Assembly (NCBI RefSeq): GCF_037908215.1
Contig: NZ_JBBLZC010000005.1
Span: forward strand, 124,001-188,000
Direction of reading: 5' to 3'
Length of the DNA: 64,000 nt
Source of the DNA: Benzoatithermus flavus
Lineage (GTDB): Bacteria > Pseudomonadota > Alphaproteobacteria > Geminicoccales > Geminicoccaceae
The notes under the pieces were generated by a model, which saw only the letters and a list, made by a program, of their open reading frames with translations, was not told where the DNA came from and made no database searches. Below, piece after piece: positions 44,201 to 55,620 of the stretch. A program made the translations under genes and the position numbers. How positions within the stretch are numbered: the first letter of the stretch is position 1; every line of letters starts with the position of its first letter.

Positions 44201-44819
44201 CGACCGTGTCGGCCACCGCCTTCAGTGCCACCCAGCAGCCGGAATAGCGCGACATCGCCCAGCCGTGGATGCCGAGATCGAGATAATCCTGGACACCTGC
44301 CGGGTTCAGGACCGGGATCACGGCGGCGGCGAAGACATGGTCCGACTGGTGCGGCAGGGTCGAGGACTTGGCGGCGTGATCGTCGCCGGCCACGACCAGC
44401 ACGCCGCCGTACCGGGCGGTGCCGGCATGGTTCGCGTGCTTGAGCACATCCAGCGAGCGGTCGACACCCGGACCCTTGCCGTACCACATCGCGAACACGC
44501 CGTCGTGCTTGGCGCCAGGAAACAGCCCCACCTGCTGGCTGCCCCAGACCGCGGTGGCGGCGAGGTCCTCGTTGAGCCCGGGCGTGAACACGATCCGATG
44601 CTTCTCGAGGAACTTCTGCGCCCGCCACAGCGCCTGGTCGAGTCCGCCCAGGGGCGAGCCGCGGTAGCCCGAGATGAAGCCCGCCGTGTTCAGCTGTGCG
44701 GCGACATCGCGCTGGTGTTGCAGCATCGGCAGTCGGACCAGGGCCTGGATGCCGGTCATCAGCACGCGGCCGCGCTCGAGAGCGTAGCGATCGTCGAGAC
44801 TGACCTGTGCCAGCGCCAT
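41253..44819 (-). CDS. indolepyruvate:ferredoxin oxidoreductase, fused large/gamma subunits
   Basis: A 1188-residue thiamine-diphosphate and iron-sulfur enzyme that oxidatively decarboxylates arylpyruvates from aromatic amino acids, forming the acyl-CoA and reducing ferredoxin. The N-terminal pyruvate/indolepyruvate domain spans about 1-400 (NTAGFISGYRGSPLGGLDQA), the TPP-binding C-terminal part of IorA about 430-600 (SGCPHNTSTRVPEGS, GGEGAAWIG), a cluster segment CEGCGDCSNKSNC about 650, and the gamma domain from about 730 (ITGVGGTGVVTIGAVLAMAA). Bacterial members are single fused polypeptides of this length. It faces no partner genes. A related 2-oxoacid substrate is possible. Confidence 0.92.
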   Translation of the reverse strand: MALAQVSLDDRYALERGRVLMTGIQALVRLPMLQHQRDVAAQLNTAGFISGYRGSPLGGLDQALWRAQKFLEKHRIVFTPGLNEDLAATAVWGSQQVGLFPGAKHDGVFAMWYGKGPGVDRSLDVLKHANHAGTARYGGVLVVAGDDHAAKSSTLPHQSDHVFAAAVIPVLNPAGVQDYLDLGIHGWAMSRYSGCWVALKAVADTVESTAVVDVDPHRVEVRTPEDFVMPPGGLSIRWPDPPLVQEARMQQHKAYAALAYARANGLNPVVIDSPRARLGIITAGKSYLDVRQALDDLGIDAKLAAEIGIRLMKVGMTWPLEPEGTRHFAEGLEEILVVEEKRQHIEYQLKEELYNWRHDVRPRVIGKFDEKGEWSLPQGGWLLPAASELTPAMIARVIAARIARFHSSRRIEERLAFIASKEAALARQRLAIQRVPHYCSGCPHNTSTRVPEGSRALAGIGCHYMATWIYPTSTQTFSQMGGEGAAWIGQAPFTETRHVFANLGDGTYYHSGILAIRAAVAAHVNITYKILYNDAVAMTGGQPVEGSLTVAQLVAQLAAEGLERIEVVADEAERAAIGALPAGVRIHPRGELEAIQKSLRETPGVTALVYVQTCAAEKRRRRKRGRLPDPPRRVVINEMVCEGCGDCSNKSNCVSVLPVETEWGRKREIDQSNCNKDYSCINGFCPSFVTVEGGRLKKGVALAEGTETPSVPAPMLPSLREPWGILITGVGGTGVVTIGAVLAMAAHLEGKGVTALDMAGLAQKGGAVWSHVRIAAEPGHLWAPRIAAGEADAVIGCDIVVTVSDESLAKMQDGRTHAVVNSDASVTSEFVRTVAEQARTGDLSRFRDPEFPSQAMEDQIVDAVGRDRVWFVDATDLATALLGDAIGTNMFMLGYAWQKGLVPLSEEAILRAIELNGAAVPLNVAAFAWGRRAAHDLATVQRLAAPQDALPDHRRLSTSLDEVIERRVAFLTDYQDAAYAGRYRALVERVRKVEAERVPGSTGLAEAVARNYHKLLAYKDEYEVARLYSSPWFERRIAQMFEGDYKLVFHLAPPLIAHPDPVTGEPEKRAYGPWMLRAFRLLARLKGLRGTAFDPFGRSSERRLERQLIKDYEVLMEEVLQGLTAETHATAVELAAIPDRIRGFGPVKGRFLRHAKKREAELLEAFRKRTPPPTQPPTRPSGVAVMAG

Positions 44820-44873
44820 GGCGCACCTCCCCGAACGTGGAACGACCAGGGTGATCCGTCCGGGCAGGTTGCG

Positions 44874-45196
44874 TCAAGCGGGGGAAATCACGAGCTTCTG
44901 GCCCGGAGCTACGCGGGCGATGGCTGCCCGGAGCGCAGGCACCGGACGCCCCGCCTCGCGAACGCGATTCGTCGTCGGAACGATGACGCCAAGACCCAAG
45001 CTTTTCAGGTCGTTCTGCTCGGCCAGAAGACCATCGCTCGTGAGGAGCTCGTCGAATTTGCCGGCGGCCTGGACCAGCAGTTCGGAGTCTCCCAAACTTT
45101 TCCAACCCATGAACTGAACCTGCGCACCTCCAAAGGTGCCAGCCGGCGGTGTAGCTGGACAGGCAGGCACACATCGACCAGCACCCGTGGCGTCAT
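44874..45196 (-). pseudogene. DUF5615-type PIN-like toxin gene, frameshifted
   Basis: Reading from ATG 45196 gives MTPRVLVDVCLPVQLHRRLA, the N terminus of PIN-like DUF5615 toxins, up to the Glu-Val at about residue 24. Then the frame breaks: the continuation QFMGWKSLGDSELLVQAA and LLTSDGLLAEQNDLKSLG is in another frame. One base seems missing at about 45117-45122; restoring it would give a normal 108-residue toxin with the acidic residues of the PIN fold. The start overlaps the antitoxin stop (ATGA). A sequencing error or programmed frameshift would look the same. Confidence 0.65.
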
Positions 45197-45480
45197 GCGG
45201 CATCGAGAAGTCGATGACGCGCCATCTCCAGCACCGCGAGCGCATCACCCCGCTCGATTGTCGGATAGCTCGCCGGGATCTCGTCGAGGCCGAGGCCATC
45301 GGCGAGATTATCAAACAGCACCTCGACCGGAACACGGGTGCCGCGAAAGACCGGGCGTCCGCCCAGGATGGCGGGGTCCCGAACGATGGGCGCGACGGCG
45401 GAGGCAGAGTCCTCTTCGGGGCGATGCTCGGGCATGGCCACGCTTCCGAGCTGCATCTCAGGAGCGCATGGTGCTCCCAT
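45193..45480 (-). CDS. DUF433-family antitoxin (VapB-like)
   Basis: A 95-residue DUF433 protein with the family text DPAILGGRPVFRGTRVPVE, LADGLGLDEIPASYPTIER and DALAVLEMARH, a winged-helix-like domain that binds DNA and the PIN-like toxin. The first 30 residues are not conserved, but ATG 45480 has an excellent CAGGAGG site, so it is retained; 45435 is an alternative. It overlaps the toxin start, typical of type II pairs. With its toxin frameshifted, the antitoxin may be a survivor. Confidence 0.85.
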   Translation of the reverse strand: MGAPCAPEMQLGSVAMPEHRPEEDSASAVAPIVRDPAILGGRPVFRGTRVPVEVLFDNLADGLGLDEIPASYPTIERGDALAVLEMARHRLLDAA

Positions 45481-45514
45481 GCGAACCCTCCTGCAAGTCG
45501 CCTGCCTCTGCTCT

Positions 45515-48500
45515 TCACCCCATCTTGCGGCTCTCGCGCAGCATCGCCGTCACGGCCTCCTTGAGCTCGAGCGGGCCGACGGGCTTGTGGAGCAGGCGGA
45601 AGCCGCCGCGCTTGGCCTCGGCCAGACGCTCCGGGGCGGTGTCGCCGGTGACGATCGTGGCCGGGATCGGCCGCCCGAGCTTGGCCTGAAGGGAGAGCAC
45701 CGCATCCAGCCCGGTCCTGCCTCCCTGCAGGCGGTAATCGGTGACGACGGCGTCCGGCAGCGGCTCGCGATCGGTCATGACGATCGCCTCGTCCACCGAT
45801 GCCGCTGCCAGCACCGTGTGCCCCCAATCCTCGATCATGGCCTCGAGGCCGATGCGGATCAGCGCGTCGTCCTCGATCACCATCACAACGCCTGGGGAGA
45901 AGCCTCCGTCTCCTCCCGAGAAACGCGCCGGTGGCTGTGGCAGCTCGACGACGGTCGCACGCGGGACCAGGATGGCGAATGTCGAGCCGCGTCCCGGCCG
46001 GGAATGCAGCTCGACAGGGTGGTCGAGCAGCCGCGACAGGCGGCGGACCACGGCGAGGCCGAGCCCCAGGCCCTTGCGGCGATCGCGCTCGGGATTTCCT
46101 ACCTGATAGAACTCCTCGAATACGTCCTGGAACTGATCGGACGCGATCCCGATCCCCGTATCGACCACCTCGATCCGCACATGCTCGCCCCTGCGCCGGC
46201 AGCCGACGAGGACGCCGCCACGCTTGGTGTAGCGGAGCGCGTTCTCGATCAGGTTGCGCAGCATGCGCTCGAGGAGCACGGGATCGCTGCGGACGACGAC
46301 GCGCGGGGAGACCACGCGCAGGCGCAGGCCCGCGGCTTCCGCACGCGGCGCGTATTCGGCAGCCAGACGTTCGAGCAGAGGCGCCAGCGGTATGGGTGCC
46401 GGCTGGGCCACGACGAGGCCGGCATCGAGCTTGGAGACGTCGAGCAGGCTGTCGAGCAGCGCGCCCAACGCTTCGAGCGCCTGCTCCATGTTACCGAGCA
46501 CGACAGCGGCCGGATGGTCGCGCAGCCGGACCTTCAGAAGATCGAGGAACAGGGTGAGCGACTGGACGGGCTGGCGCAGATCGTGGCTGGCGGCGGCGAG
46601 GAACTTGGACTTCGCGAGATTGGCCCGCTCGGCCTCGGCCTTGGCGGCGTGCAGATGCTCCTCGCTGCGCTTGCGTTCGCTGATGTCGAAGGCGATGCCG
46701 ATCACGCCGACCACCGCACCCGACGCATCGCGCAAAGGGGCTTTCGTGCTGAGGCAGGTACGGCGCTGCCCGGTGCTGTCCTGGAGCTCCTGCTCCAGCA
46801 CGATCGCCCTGCCGGTCTCCAGCACCTCGCGGTCGCTGGCCTCGATCCGGTCGGCGATCGCGGGCGGGCAGTAATCCCGATCGCGCGTGCCCAGCACCGC
46901 GGCGGCATCGCGGCCGAGCAGCGCGCAGGTGCTGGAGTTCACGAGGATGAACCGCCCCTCGCGGTCGCGCACGAATACGGGCTCGGGGATGCTCTCGATG
47001 ATGGTGGTAAGGAGCCGGTTGCTCTCTTCCAGGCGGCGCTGCGTCTCGCGGCGCTCGGTGATGTCGCGCATGATGCCGGTGAAGAAGCGCTCACCGTCGA
47101 CCCGCCACTCGGCAATCGCGAGCTCCAGCGGGAAGATCGAGCCGTCCTTGCGCCTGCCTTCCACCTCGCGGCCGATCCCGATGACCTTGCGTTCGCCGGT
47201 CCGGCGGTAGTGGGCGAGATAGCCGTCGTGGTTCGAGCGATGCGGCTCGGGCATCAGCATGGAGACGTTGCGCCCGATCACCTCGTCGGCTTGGTAGCCG
47301 AAGGTCCGCTCGGCGGCGGGATTGAAGGATTGCACGATGCCGTGCTCGTCGATCACCGCCATGGCGTCCACCGCCGTATCGACGATCGAGCGGTAGCGTG
47401 CTTCGGCCCGGCGGAGCCGGGCCTGTTGCGCCTCCAGATCCTCCAGCATGGCATCGAACGCATCGCCCAGCGCCGCGATCTCGCGTGGCACGCCGGTGAG
47501 TCCGGCCCGGACAGCGAGATCGCCCCGACGCCAGCGCTCCGTCGCGGCGACCAGGGCGGCCACCGGTGCCCGGACCAGGCGCGAGGTGCCCCACCACAGG
47601 ATCGTTGCCACCAGGGCGAGGATCAAGGCAAGCAGGCCCACCATGCGGTAGGAGGTTCTGTCGATGGGAGCCAGCGCTTTCTCCCGGTCCAGCGTGACGG
47701 CGACCAGGAGCCCGCCCGTGCCGGGCACGGGCGGACTGTAAGCGACGATACGATCCACCCCGTCCAGGCCCGGCAGCTCCTCAACGCCGGACCCGGAGGC
47801 GTGCAGGAGGGAATGCCACGGCGCGGGCAGCCCGACGCCGACGAGGTCGGGTCTCGCCGGGGCCCGTGCCAGCACCGTGCCGTTCTCGTCGGCGAGGACG
47901 AAGGTCGCGTTCTCGGGCAGGGAGCGCCGCGAGGCATAATCCTCGAGCCAGCGCGTATCCAGAAGAACCGTGACCACACCCGCGACCCGGTCGGCGTCGT
48001 CATGGTAGGGAATCGCGAACGGCAGGGCAGGGCGTCCGTTCGAGCGCTTGAGGATGTAGCCGCTCGATGCGAGCCCGTCGGTCTCGATGGCACGGCGGAC
48101 ATGGACGCGGTCGCCGATGGTGATCCCGAGCGAGGCGGCATCCGTGCTGCACCGGATCACCCCGTTCCGGTCGGTGACGTAGAGGTCGAGATAAGCGGGA
48201 TAGTCCGGCCGCAGGCGGTCCATGAAGCGGGCGCACTCGGCCATGTCCTGCTCGCGGACGATCCGGGTTTGCCGGACGGTGGCCAGGAGATGCCGGATCT
48301 CCTCGAGCAGCTGCTCCTGCTCGCTCTCGAGGCCGCCCAGAAGCTGGAGTGCCTGCCGATGAACCTCGGCCCGATACTCCCGACGCAGCTCGACTTGGCT
48401 GTAGACCGCGATCGCCACGACCGGCACCAGCGCGGCGGCGAGCAGGACCAAGAGGCGCGCGGACAGGCTCCACCGCTGCTCCCGCCTGTCCGGCCGCGCG

Positions 48501-48544
48501 ACCGGACGGTCTGCCACGCGCGGTGAGGTGGTCATCCGATCCAT
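45515..48544 (-). CDS. hybrid sensor histidine kinase with FixL-like haem-PAS
   Basis: A 1009-residue membrane sensor. Order: helix about 31-48, periplasmic dCache-like domain about 60-295, helix about 301-319, HAMP to about 370, a FixL-like PAS at about 385-500, second PAS about 505-620, HisKA with His654 (ASHDLRQPVQSL), ATPase about 755-860 (N box ENALRYTKRGG, DTGIGI, GLGLGLAVV), and a C-terminal receiver with Asp936 (VVTDYRLQGG). The first PAS has HDGYLAHYRRTGE and GIGREVEGRRKDGSIFP, matching FixL around its haem-ligand His (here His439) and Arg220 (here Arg459). RBS TAGGAGAG precedes ATG. Oxygen or gas sensing is inferred. Confidence 0.85.
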   Translation of the reverse strand: MDRMTTSPRVADRPVARPDRREQRWSLSARLLVLLAAALVPVVAIAVYSQVELRREYRAEVHRQALQLLGGLESEQEQLLEEIRHLLATVRQTRIVREQDMAECARFMDRLRPDYPAYLDLYVTDRNGVIRCSTDAASLGITIGDRVHVRRAIETDGLASSGYILKRSNGRPALPFAIPYHDDADRVAGVVTVLLDTRWLEDYASRRSLPENATFVLADENGTVLARAPARPDLVGVGLPAPWHSLLHASGSGVEELPGLDGVDRIVAYSPPVPGTGGLLVAVTLDREKALAPIDRTSYRMVGLLALILALVATILWWGTSRLVRAPVAALVAATERWRRGDLAVRAGLTGVPREIAALGDAFDAMLEDLEAQQARLRRAEARYRSIVDTAVDAMAVIDEHGIVQSFNPAAERTFGYQADEVIGRNVSMLMPEPHRSNHDGYLAHYRRTGERKVIGIGREVEGRRKDGSIFPLELAIAEWRVDGERFFTGIMRDITERRETQRRLEESNRLLTTIIESIPEPVFVRDREGRFILVNSSTCALLGRDAAAVLGTRDRDYCPPAIADRIEASDREVLETGRAIVLEQELQDSTGQRRTCLSTKAPLRDASGAVVGVIGIAFDISERKRSEEHLHAAKAEAERANLAKSKFLAAASHDLRQPVQSLTLFLDLLKVRLRDHPAAVVLGNMEQALEALGALLDSLLDVSKLDAGLVVAQPAPIPLAPLLERLAAEYAPRAEAAGLRLRVVSPRVVVRSDPVLLERMLRNLIENALRYTKRGGVLVGCRRRGEHVRIEVVDTGIGIASDQFQDVFEEFYQVGNPERDRRKGLGLGLAVVRRLSRLLDHPVELHSRPGRGSTFAILVPRATVVELPQPPARFSGGDGGFSPGVVMVIEDDALIRIGLEAMIEDWGHTVLAAASVDEAIVMTDREPLPDAVVTDYRLQGGRTGLDAVLSLQAKLGRPIPATIVTGDTAPERLAEAKRGGFRLLHKPVGPLELKEAVTAMLRESRKMG

Positions 48545-48747
48545 GCTCTCCTATCCCGGCCTGCCGGCAGCGGCCATCGCCAGCAGATCCCGGACCCTGC
48601 CTGACCTCGGAGCGCCGATGCGTTCTGCCCATCGAGGAGACGGAACGCCCTCCTTCCCACTCCAAGGCTAACAGCCTAGCACCTGAGCCGGAGCCTGGGC
48701 ACGCCCAAGAGGATGCGCCATTTTTTCGCGCGCGCCGGCCGGATGCT

Positions 48748-51700
48748 TCAAGCGGAAGCGCCCGGAGCCATCTCGAGAGCCCGGGCCGTCGTGTCGAGAG
48801 CCTCGTCGAGCGCTTGCAGAGGCTTCCCGAGATCCTGTTCCGTCTTGGCGGCCTTCTCGATCTCCTCTGCCCGATCCGCGATCGCGACCAGGCCGAAGCT
48901 GCGCGCCGTGCCCTTCAGCCGGTGCGCGAGACGGGCGGCCCTCGGCAGATCGTGCCGCGCCTCGCGCAGCTCCGCTGCGACCCCGCGGGCATCCAGAAGG
49001 GCCCGGCCGAGATAGGAGGCTATCTGCTCCGGCATGCCGGCGAACACCTCGGCGACGAACCCCCAATCGACGGCGCTGCCGGTGGCTCGCAGCACCTCGG
49101 CGGCCGGCTGCCCGCCCGCGTCGGCCAGCTCCGACATCGCGGCGGAGAGCTTGGCCCATGCGATCGGCTTGCTCAGGCAGAGATTCATGCCGGCCGCGAG
49201 ATAGCGCCGCCGGTCCGCCTCGACCACGTTGGCGGTGAGCGCTATCGCCGGGGTCGCCTGGTTCGGGCCGGGCGTGGCGCGAAGCTGCCGGATCGCCTGC
49301 TCGCCGTCCATGACCGGCATCTGGATGTCGAGCAGCAGAAGGTCGAACCGCTCGGCTGCGGCTCGCTCGAGGCACTCGCGGCCGTTCTCGGTCAGCACCA
49401 CCTCGTGGCCGTGGCGCCGGAGCATGTCGCCGATCAGCTCCCGGTTCAAAGGCGCATCCTCCGCCACCAGGATGCGGAGCGACGGAAGCTCGTCGAGGCC
49501 TGTGGTCATCGCTCTGGCGACGACGGCATCGCCGCGCTCGAGAATGACCTCGAACCAGAACGTGCTGCCTTCGCCCGGCTGGCTCTCGACGCCGATCGTG
49601 CCGCCCATGGCCTCCACGAGCTGCTTGCAGATGGCGAGCCCGAGTCCTGTGCCGCCGAAGCGGCGCGTGGTGGCCTCGTTGGCCTGGGAGAAGGCCTTGA
49701 ACAGGCGGGTCTGCTCCTCCTTGCTGATGCCGATTCCGGTATCGCGCACCTCGCAGCGCAGCCGGATCCGGCCGTCATCCGTCGGCTGGGTCGTGACGTC
49801 GAGCGTGACCCCGCCACGTTCGGTGAACTTGATCGCATTGCCGACGAGGTTGAACAGGATCTGCTCGAGCCGGCGCGGGTCGCCGCGCAGCACCGGCGGC
49901 GAGCCCTCGGGCACGTGGAAGGTGAGCCCGATCTCTTTCTCGCTGGCCTTCACCTGCATGCTGGAGCGGACCTGCTCGAGTACCTGGCCCAGGCTGAAAT
50001 CGACCCGCTCGAGCTGGAAATTGGTCGAGCCGAACCGCATGAAGTCGAGAATGTCATCGATGATCGCGAGCAGGAGCTGGCCAGAGCGGCGGATATTGTC
50101 GAGATATTGCTGCTGCCGCGCATCGAGCGGCGTGCCGGCCAGAAGATCGGCCGTGCCCAGGACCGCGGTCATGGGCGTCCTGATCTCGTGGCTCATGGTG
50201 GCGAGGAAGCGGGTCTTCTGCTCGGAAGCCTGCTCGGCCTCGTGCAGCGCCGTCTGGGTGCGGATCAGGTTCTCGACGTCGGTCGCGGTGCCGAACCAGC
50301 GCACCGTGCTCTCGTCCGCCGGATCGCGCATGGGCTGCGCGCGGAACATGAACCGACGGTAGGAGCCGTCCTCGGCCCTGAGGCGGCAGGTGGCATGCCA
50401 GCGCTCGCCGCGAGCGAGCGCATCCGCCCATCGCTGGTCCATCATCGCGCGGTCCTCGGGATGGACCAGCGCCATCAGGCCCTCGCTGAAGACGCGAGCC
50501 GTGTCCGGGCCCGAGAACTCGTGCCAGCGGCGGTTGACGAAGGCGATCCGGCCCTCGGCATCGGCGATGAACACGATATGGGGCATGGCCTCGGCGAGCT
50601 CGCGGAACCGCCCCTCGCTCGCCGCCAGCGCCGCCTGGGCGTGCTGGCGCTCGGTCACGTCGATCCCGGTCGCGATCACGTAGCGTACCTCGCCGCGGGG
50701 CGAGCGGACGGCGGTGGTCGACCATTCGACGATGCGGCGCGAGCCGTCGCGCGCGATCAGTTCGGACGTCCCGGCGTTCGCGGAATCCGTACCGGGCGAG
50801 CGGACGAAGTCGAGCCGCTCGGCTTCGATCGCTTCCGGCGGGACCAGGAGATCCCGGAGCTTGCGCCCGAGCGCTTCCTCGGCGGTATAGCCGGTGAGCC
50901 GCTCGCAGGCCGCGTTCCAGCGCACGATCGTGCCATCGGCGTCCAGCACCAGAACGAGGGCACCTTGCGCCTGGAACAGAGAGGCCGTGAAGTCGCGCTC
51001 CTCGGCGGCAGCGCGGGCGAGCTCCGCGTTCAGGGCAGCACGGCGTCGCATGTCGCGGACCACGAGGGCGAGACAGGCGGAGAGAACCGTGCCGGCCAGG
51101 GGCGTGCCGAGCATCCAGATGGTCATGGTGCGCTCGGCACGCTCGCGGGTCGTCCGCAGCTCGGCTTGCGTGCGCGCGCGTTCGTACGCGAGCAGCTCGC
51201 CGATGCCCGTGCGCAGCCGGTCCATGATCGCCCTGCCGCGATCCTCGAGCATGGTCGCCTGGACCGCGGCGAGGCCGCCCGTCTGGCGCAGGCGGATGCT
51301 CTCGGCGAGCTCGGCGAGCTTGGCGTGGACGTCCTCCTCGATGGCCCGGAGCTCCTGCCGGCGGGCGGGTTCGTCGGCGTAGAGCTGCCGCAGGACGGTC
51401 AGCCGCCCCTCGAGCTGCTGCACGGCCTGATGGTAGGGGTCGAGATAGTCCGCCCGGCCGGTGAGCAGGAAGCCGCGCTGCCCGGTCTCCGCATCCCGCA
51501 GGCTCGCGAGCACCTGCTCCAGCGCCTCGGCCCGCTGATCGGCGATGCGCATCTGCGCGGTGGAGGCGAGGACACCCCGCATCTGCTGCCGGTAGCCGAG
51601 GCCGGCCCCGATGCACAGCAGCAGGAGCACGAGCGCCACCCCGAGCAGAAGACGCTCGGACGACCAGACCGGCCGGTTCGGTGCGCTCACCGTCCCTGCA

Positions 51701-51789
51701 CTGGTATCCGCAGGAGCGAGGGTCGGCCCGGTGGTCCCCGCAGGCTCACCGGAGCCGGATCGCCGGGATCGGGTGGGAGCGACAGTCAC
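48748..51789 (-). CDS. hybrid sensor histidine kinase with CHASE3, two PAS, receiver and HPt
   Basis: A sensor of about 1013 residues. Order: disordered N-terminal region, helix about 47-66, CHASE3-like domain (RDAETGQRGFLLTGRADYLD, a hallmark) to about 250, helix, PAS domains about 275-395 and 400-525, HisKA (TMSHEIRTPMTAVLGTADLL), ATPase (GNAIKFTERGGV, DTGIGI, GGTGLGLAICKQL), receiver (LLLLDIQMPVMDGEQAIR) and a C-terminal HPt with LAHRLKGTARSFGL. This is a complete phosphorelay in one chain, needing an external response regulator. The start is uncertain; GTG 51789 has GGAG nine bases upstream, and ATG 51840 or 51936 would only lengthen the disordered part. Confidence 0.85.
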   Translation of the reverse strand: MTVAPTRSRRSGSGEPAGTTGPTLAPADTSAGTVSAPNRPVWSSERLLLGVALVLLLLCIGAGLGYRQQMRGVLASTAQMRIADQRAEALEQVLASLRDAETGQRGFLLTGRADYLDPYHQAVQQLEGRLTVLRQLYADEPARRQELRAIEEDVHAKLAELAESIRLRQTGGLAAVQATMLEDRGRAIMDRLRTGIGELLAYERARTQAELRTTRERAERTMTIWMLGTPLAGTVLSACLALVVRDMRRRAALNAELARAAAEERDFTASLFQAQGALVLVLDADGTIVRWNAACERLTGYTAEEALGRKLRDLLVPPEAIEAERLDFVRSPGTDSANAGTSELIARDGSRRIVEWSTTAVRSPRGEVRYVIATGIDVTERQHAQAALAASEGRFRELAEAMPHIVFIADAEGRIAFVNRRWHEFSGPDTARVFSEGLMALVHPEDRAMMDQRWADALARGERWHATCRLRAEDGSYRRFMFRAQPMRDPADESTVRWFGTATDVENLIRTQTALHEAEQASEQKTRFLATMSHEIRTPMTAVLGTADLLAGTPLDARQQQYLDNIRRSGQLLLAIIDDILDFMRFGSTNFQLERVDFSLGQVLEQVRSSMQVKASEKEIGLTFHVPEGSPPVLRGDPRRLEQILFNLVGNAIKFTERGGVTLDVTTQPTDDGRIRLRCEVRDTGIGISKEEQTRLFKAFSQANEATTRRFGGTGLGLAICKQLVEAMGGTIGVESQPGEGSTFWFEVILERGDAVVARAMTTGLDELPSLRILVAEDAPLNRELIGDMLRRHGHEVVLTENGRECLERAAAERFDLLLLDIQMPVMDGEQAIRQLRATPGPNQATPAIALTANVVEADRRRYLAAGMNLCLSKPIAWAKLSAAMSELADAGGQPAAEVLRATGSAVDWGFVAEVFAGMPEQIASYLGRALLDARGVAAELREARHDLPRAARLAHRLKGTARSFGLVAIADRAEEIEKAAKTEQDLGKPLQALDEALDTTARALEMAPGASA

Positions 51790-52043
51790 GATGATGGGAC
51801 TCCAGACGCGCGATGCTCTGCCGGAATCTCGGCCGACCATCCCTTCGTCGCCGAGGGACCGGAGAGACGGGCAGCGTGCGTCGCGATGGTAGGGGCTCGG
51901 ACCATGCCGATTCGCGCTGCAGGCATGGTCCCGCACCTCGGGCTCGTCATTCTGCCCTAGATACGCTGCCCTTCATCATCTGCCAACCATCAAGGAGACC
52001 GCAGCGCCTACGACTTTCCGCGGGCCCCGAGGTTCCGTGCTCG

Positions 52044-54450
<2,407 letters not shown>

Positions 54451-54458
<8 letters not shown>

Positions 54459-55620
54459 GGGGCGTCAGCGCTCCGTTGACGACATGAAACATCTGCGCCG
54501 CCTTCGCGAGCGGCGCGAACAGATGGGCGTCGGTGCCGGTGAGCCAGGCCTGGGCACCGAGATCGACGAGGGCCGCGAGCAGCTCGGCACGGCGCCGCGG
54601 GTCGAGATGGGCGGTGACCTCGTCGAGGAGAAGGATCGGCAGATCGCCGTGACGTGCCTGCCGCAGCCGGGCCTCGGCCAGGACGATGCTGATCAGGAAG
54701 GCCTTCTGCCGGCCGGTCGAGGAGCGCTGGGCGGGCTCGCCGCGGAACGCATCGCTGGCCACGAGGTCGCTCCGGTGCGGGCCCACGGCAGCACCGCCGG
54801 TCTCGGCATCCTGCGCGCGGCTGCTCGCGAGCGCGTTCACGAGACGCTGCTCGGCCTCGAGGGCCGGCATGGTGCCGAGCCAGCTTTCGACCTCGCCCTC
54901 CAGCGCCAGACGCGGGCGGGGGAAAGGGTAAGGGGCATCGCGGAGCGCCGCATCGAGGTCGTGGACGAGCTCGCGGCGGGCAGCGGCGACGGCAACGGCC
55001 GACTCGGCCATGCGCTGCTCGATCGCAGCGAGCCAGGCCGGATCGCGCCGGCCGGCGCGCAACAGATGCGAGCGCTCGCGCAGGGCACGCTCGAACGCCG
55101 CCACCCTCGTCGCGTGCTCTGGATCGATCGCGAGCACGAGCCGGTCGAGGAAGCGGCGGCGGCCGCTCGCGCCCTCGCTGAACAGCCGGTCCATGGCGGG
55201 CGTGAGCCAGACCAGGCTCAAGAACTCGCCCAGCCCCGTCTGGCTGCGCAGCGCCTGGCCGTCGACCTCGACGGTACGACGCTCGGCTTCGGGATCGCGC
55301 GCGGTCGCGATCTCCGCCGGGCCGGCATGGCCGTCGACGAGGCTGTCGATGTGCCAGGAGCCGCTGCCGCCCTCGCGGTCGAGATCGGCCAGCCTGGCGC
55401 GCCGCAGGCCGCGCCCCGGCGTCAGGAGCGATACCGCCTCGAGCAGGTTGGTCTTGCCGGCACCGTTCTCGCCATGGAGGATGACCGGACTCGCCCCCAG
55501 CTCGAGCCGGAGCTGGCGGTAGTTGCGAAAGTTCTCGAGCTCGAGGCGCCTGATCGCGAGCGCTCGGGCCGGCTGGGCGCTGGCCCCCGCCTCTCGGCGG
55601 GACAGAGCAGAGAGCGTCAT
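54451..55620 (-). CDS. recF: DNA replication/repair protein RecF
   Basis: SMC-like ATPase that loads RecA at gaps. 389 residues. Walker A: LHGENGAGKTNLLEAVSLLT; RecF-specific blocks include LRRARLADLDREG, FLSLVWLTPAMDRLFSEGAS, GRRRFLDRLVLAIDPEHATR (in parts), and the terminal Walker B LPILLLDEVTAHLDPRRRAELL. ATG overlaps the dnaN stop by ATGA. The N-terminal extension of about 22 residues before LELENFRNYRQL is unusual but small. Confidence 0.97.

Noticed and set aside
41358..45689. Plus-strand frame of over 1400 codons
   Set aside because: It is fully antisense to the fused ferredoxin oxidoreductase gene, has no family motifs and reflects GC-rich codon bias.
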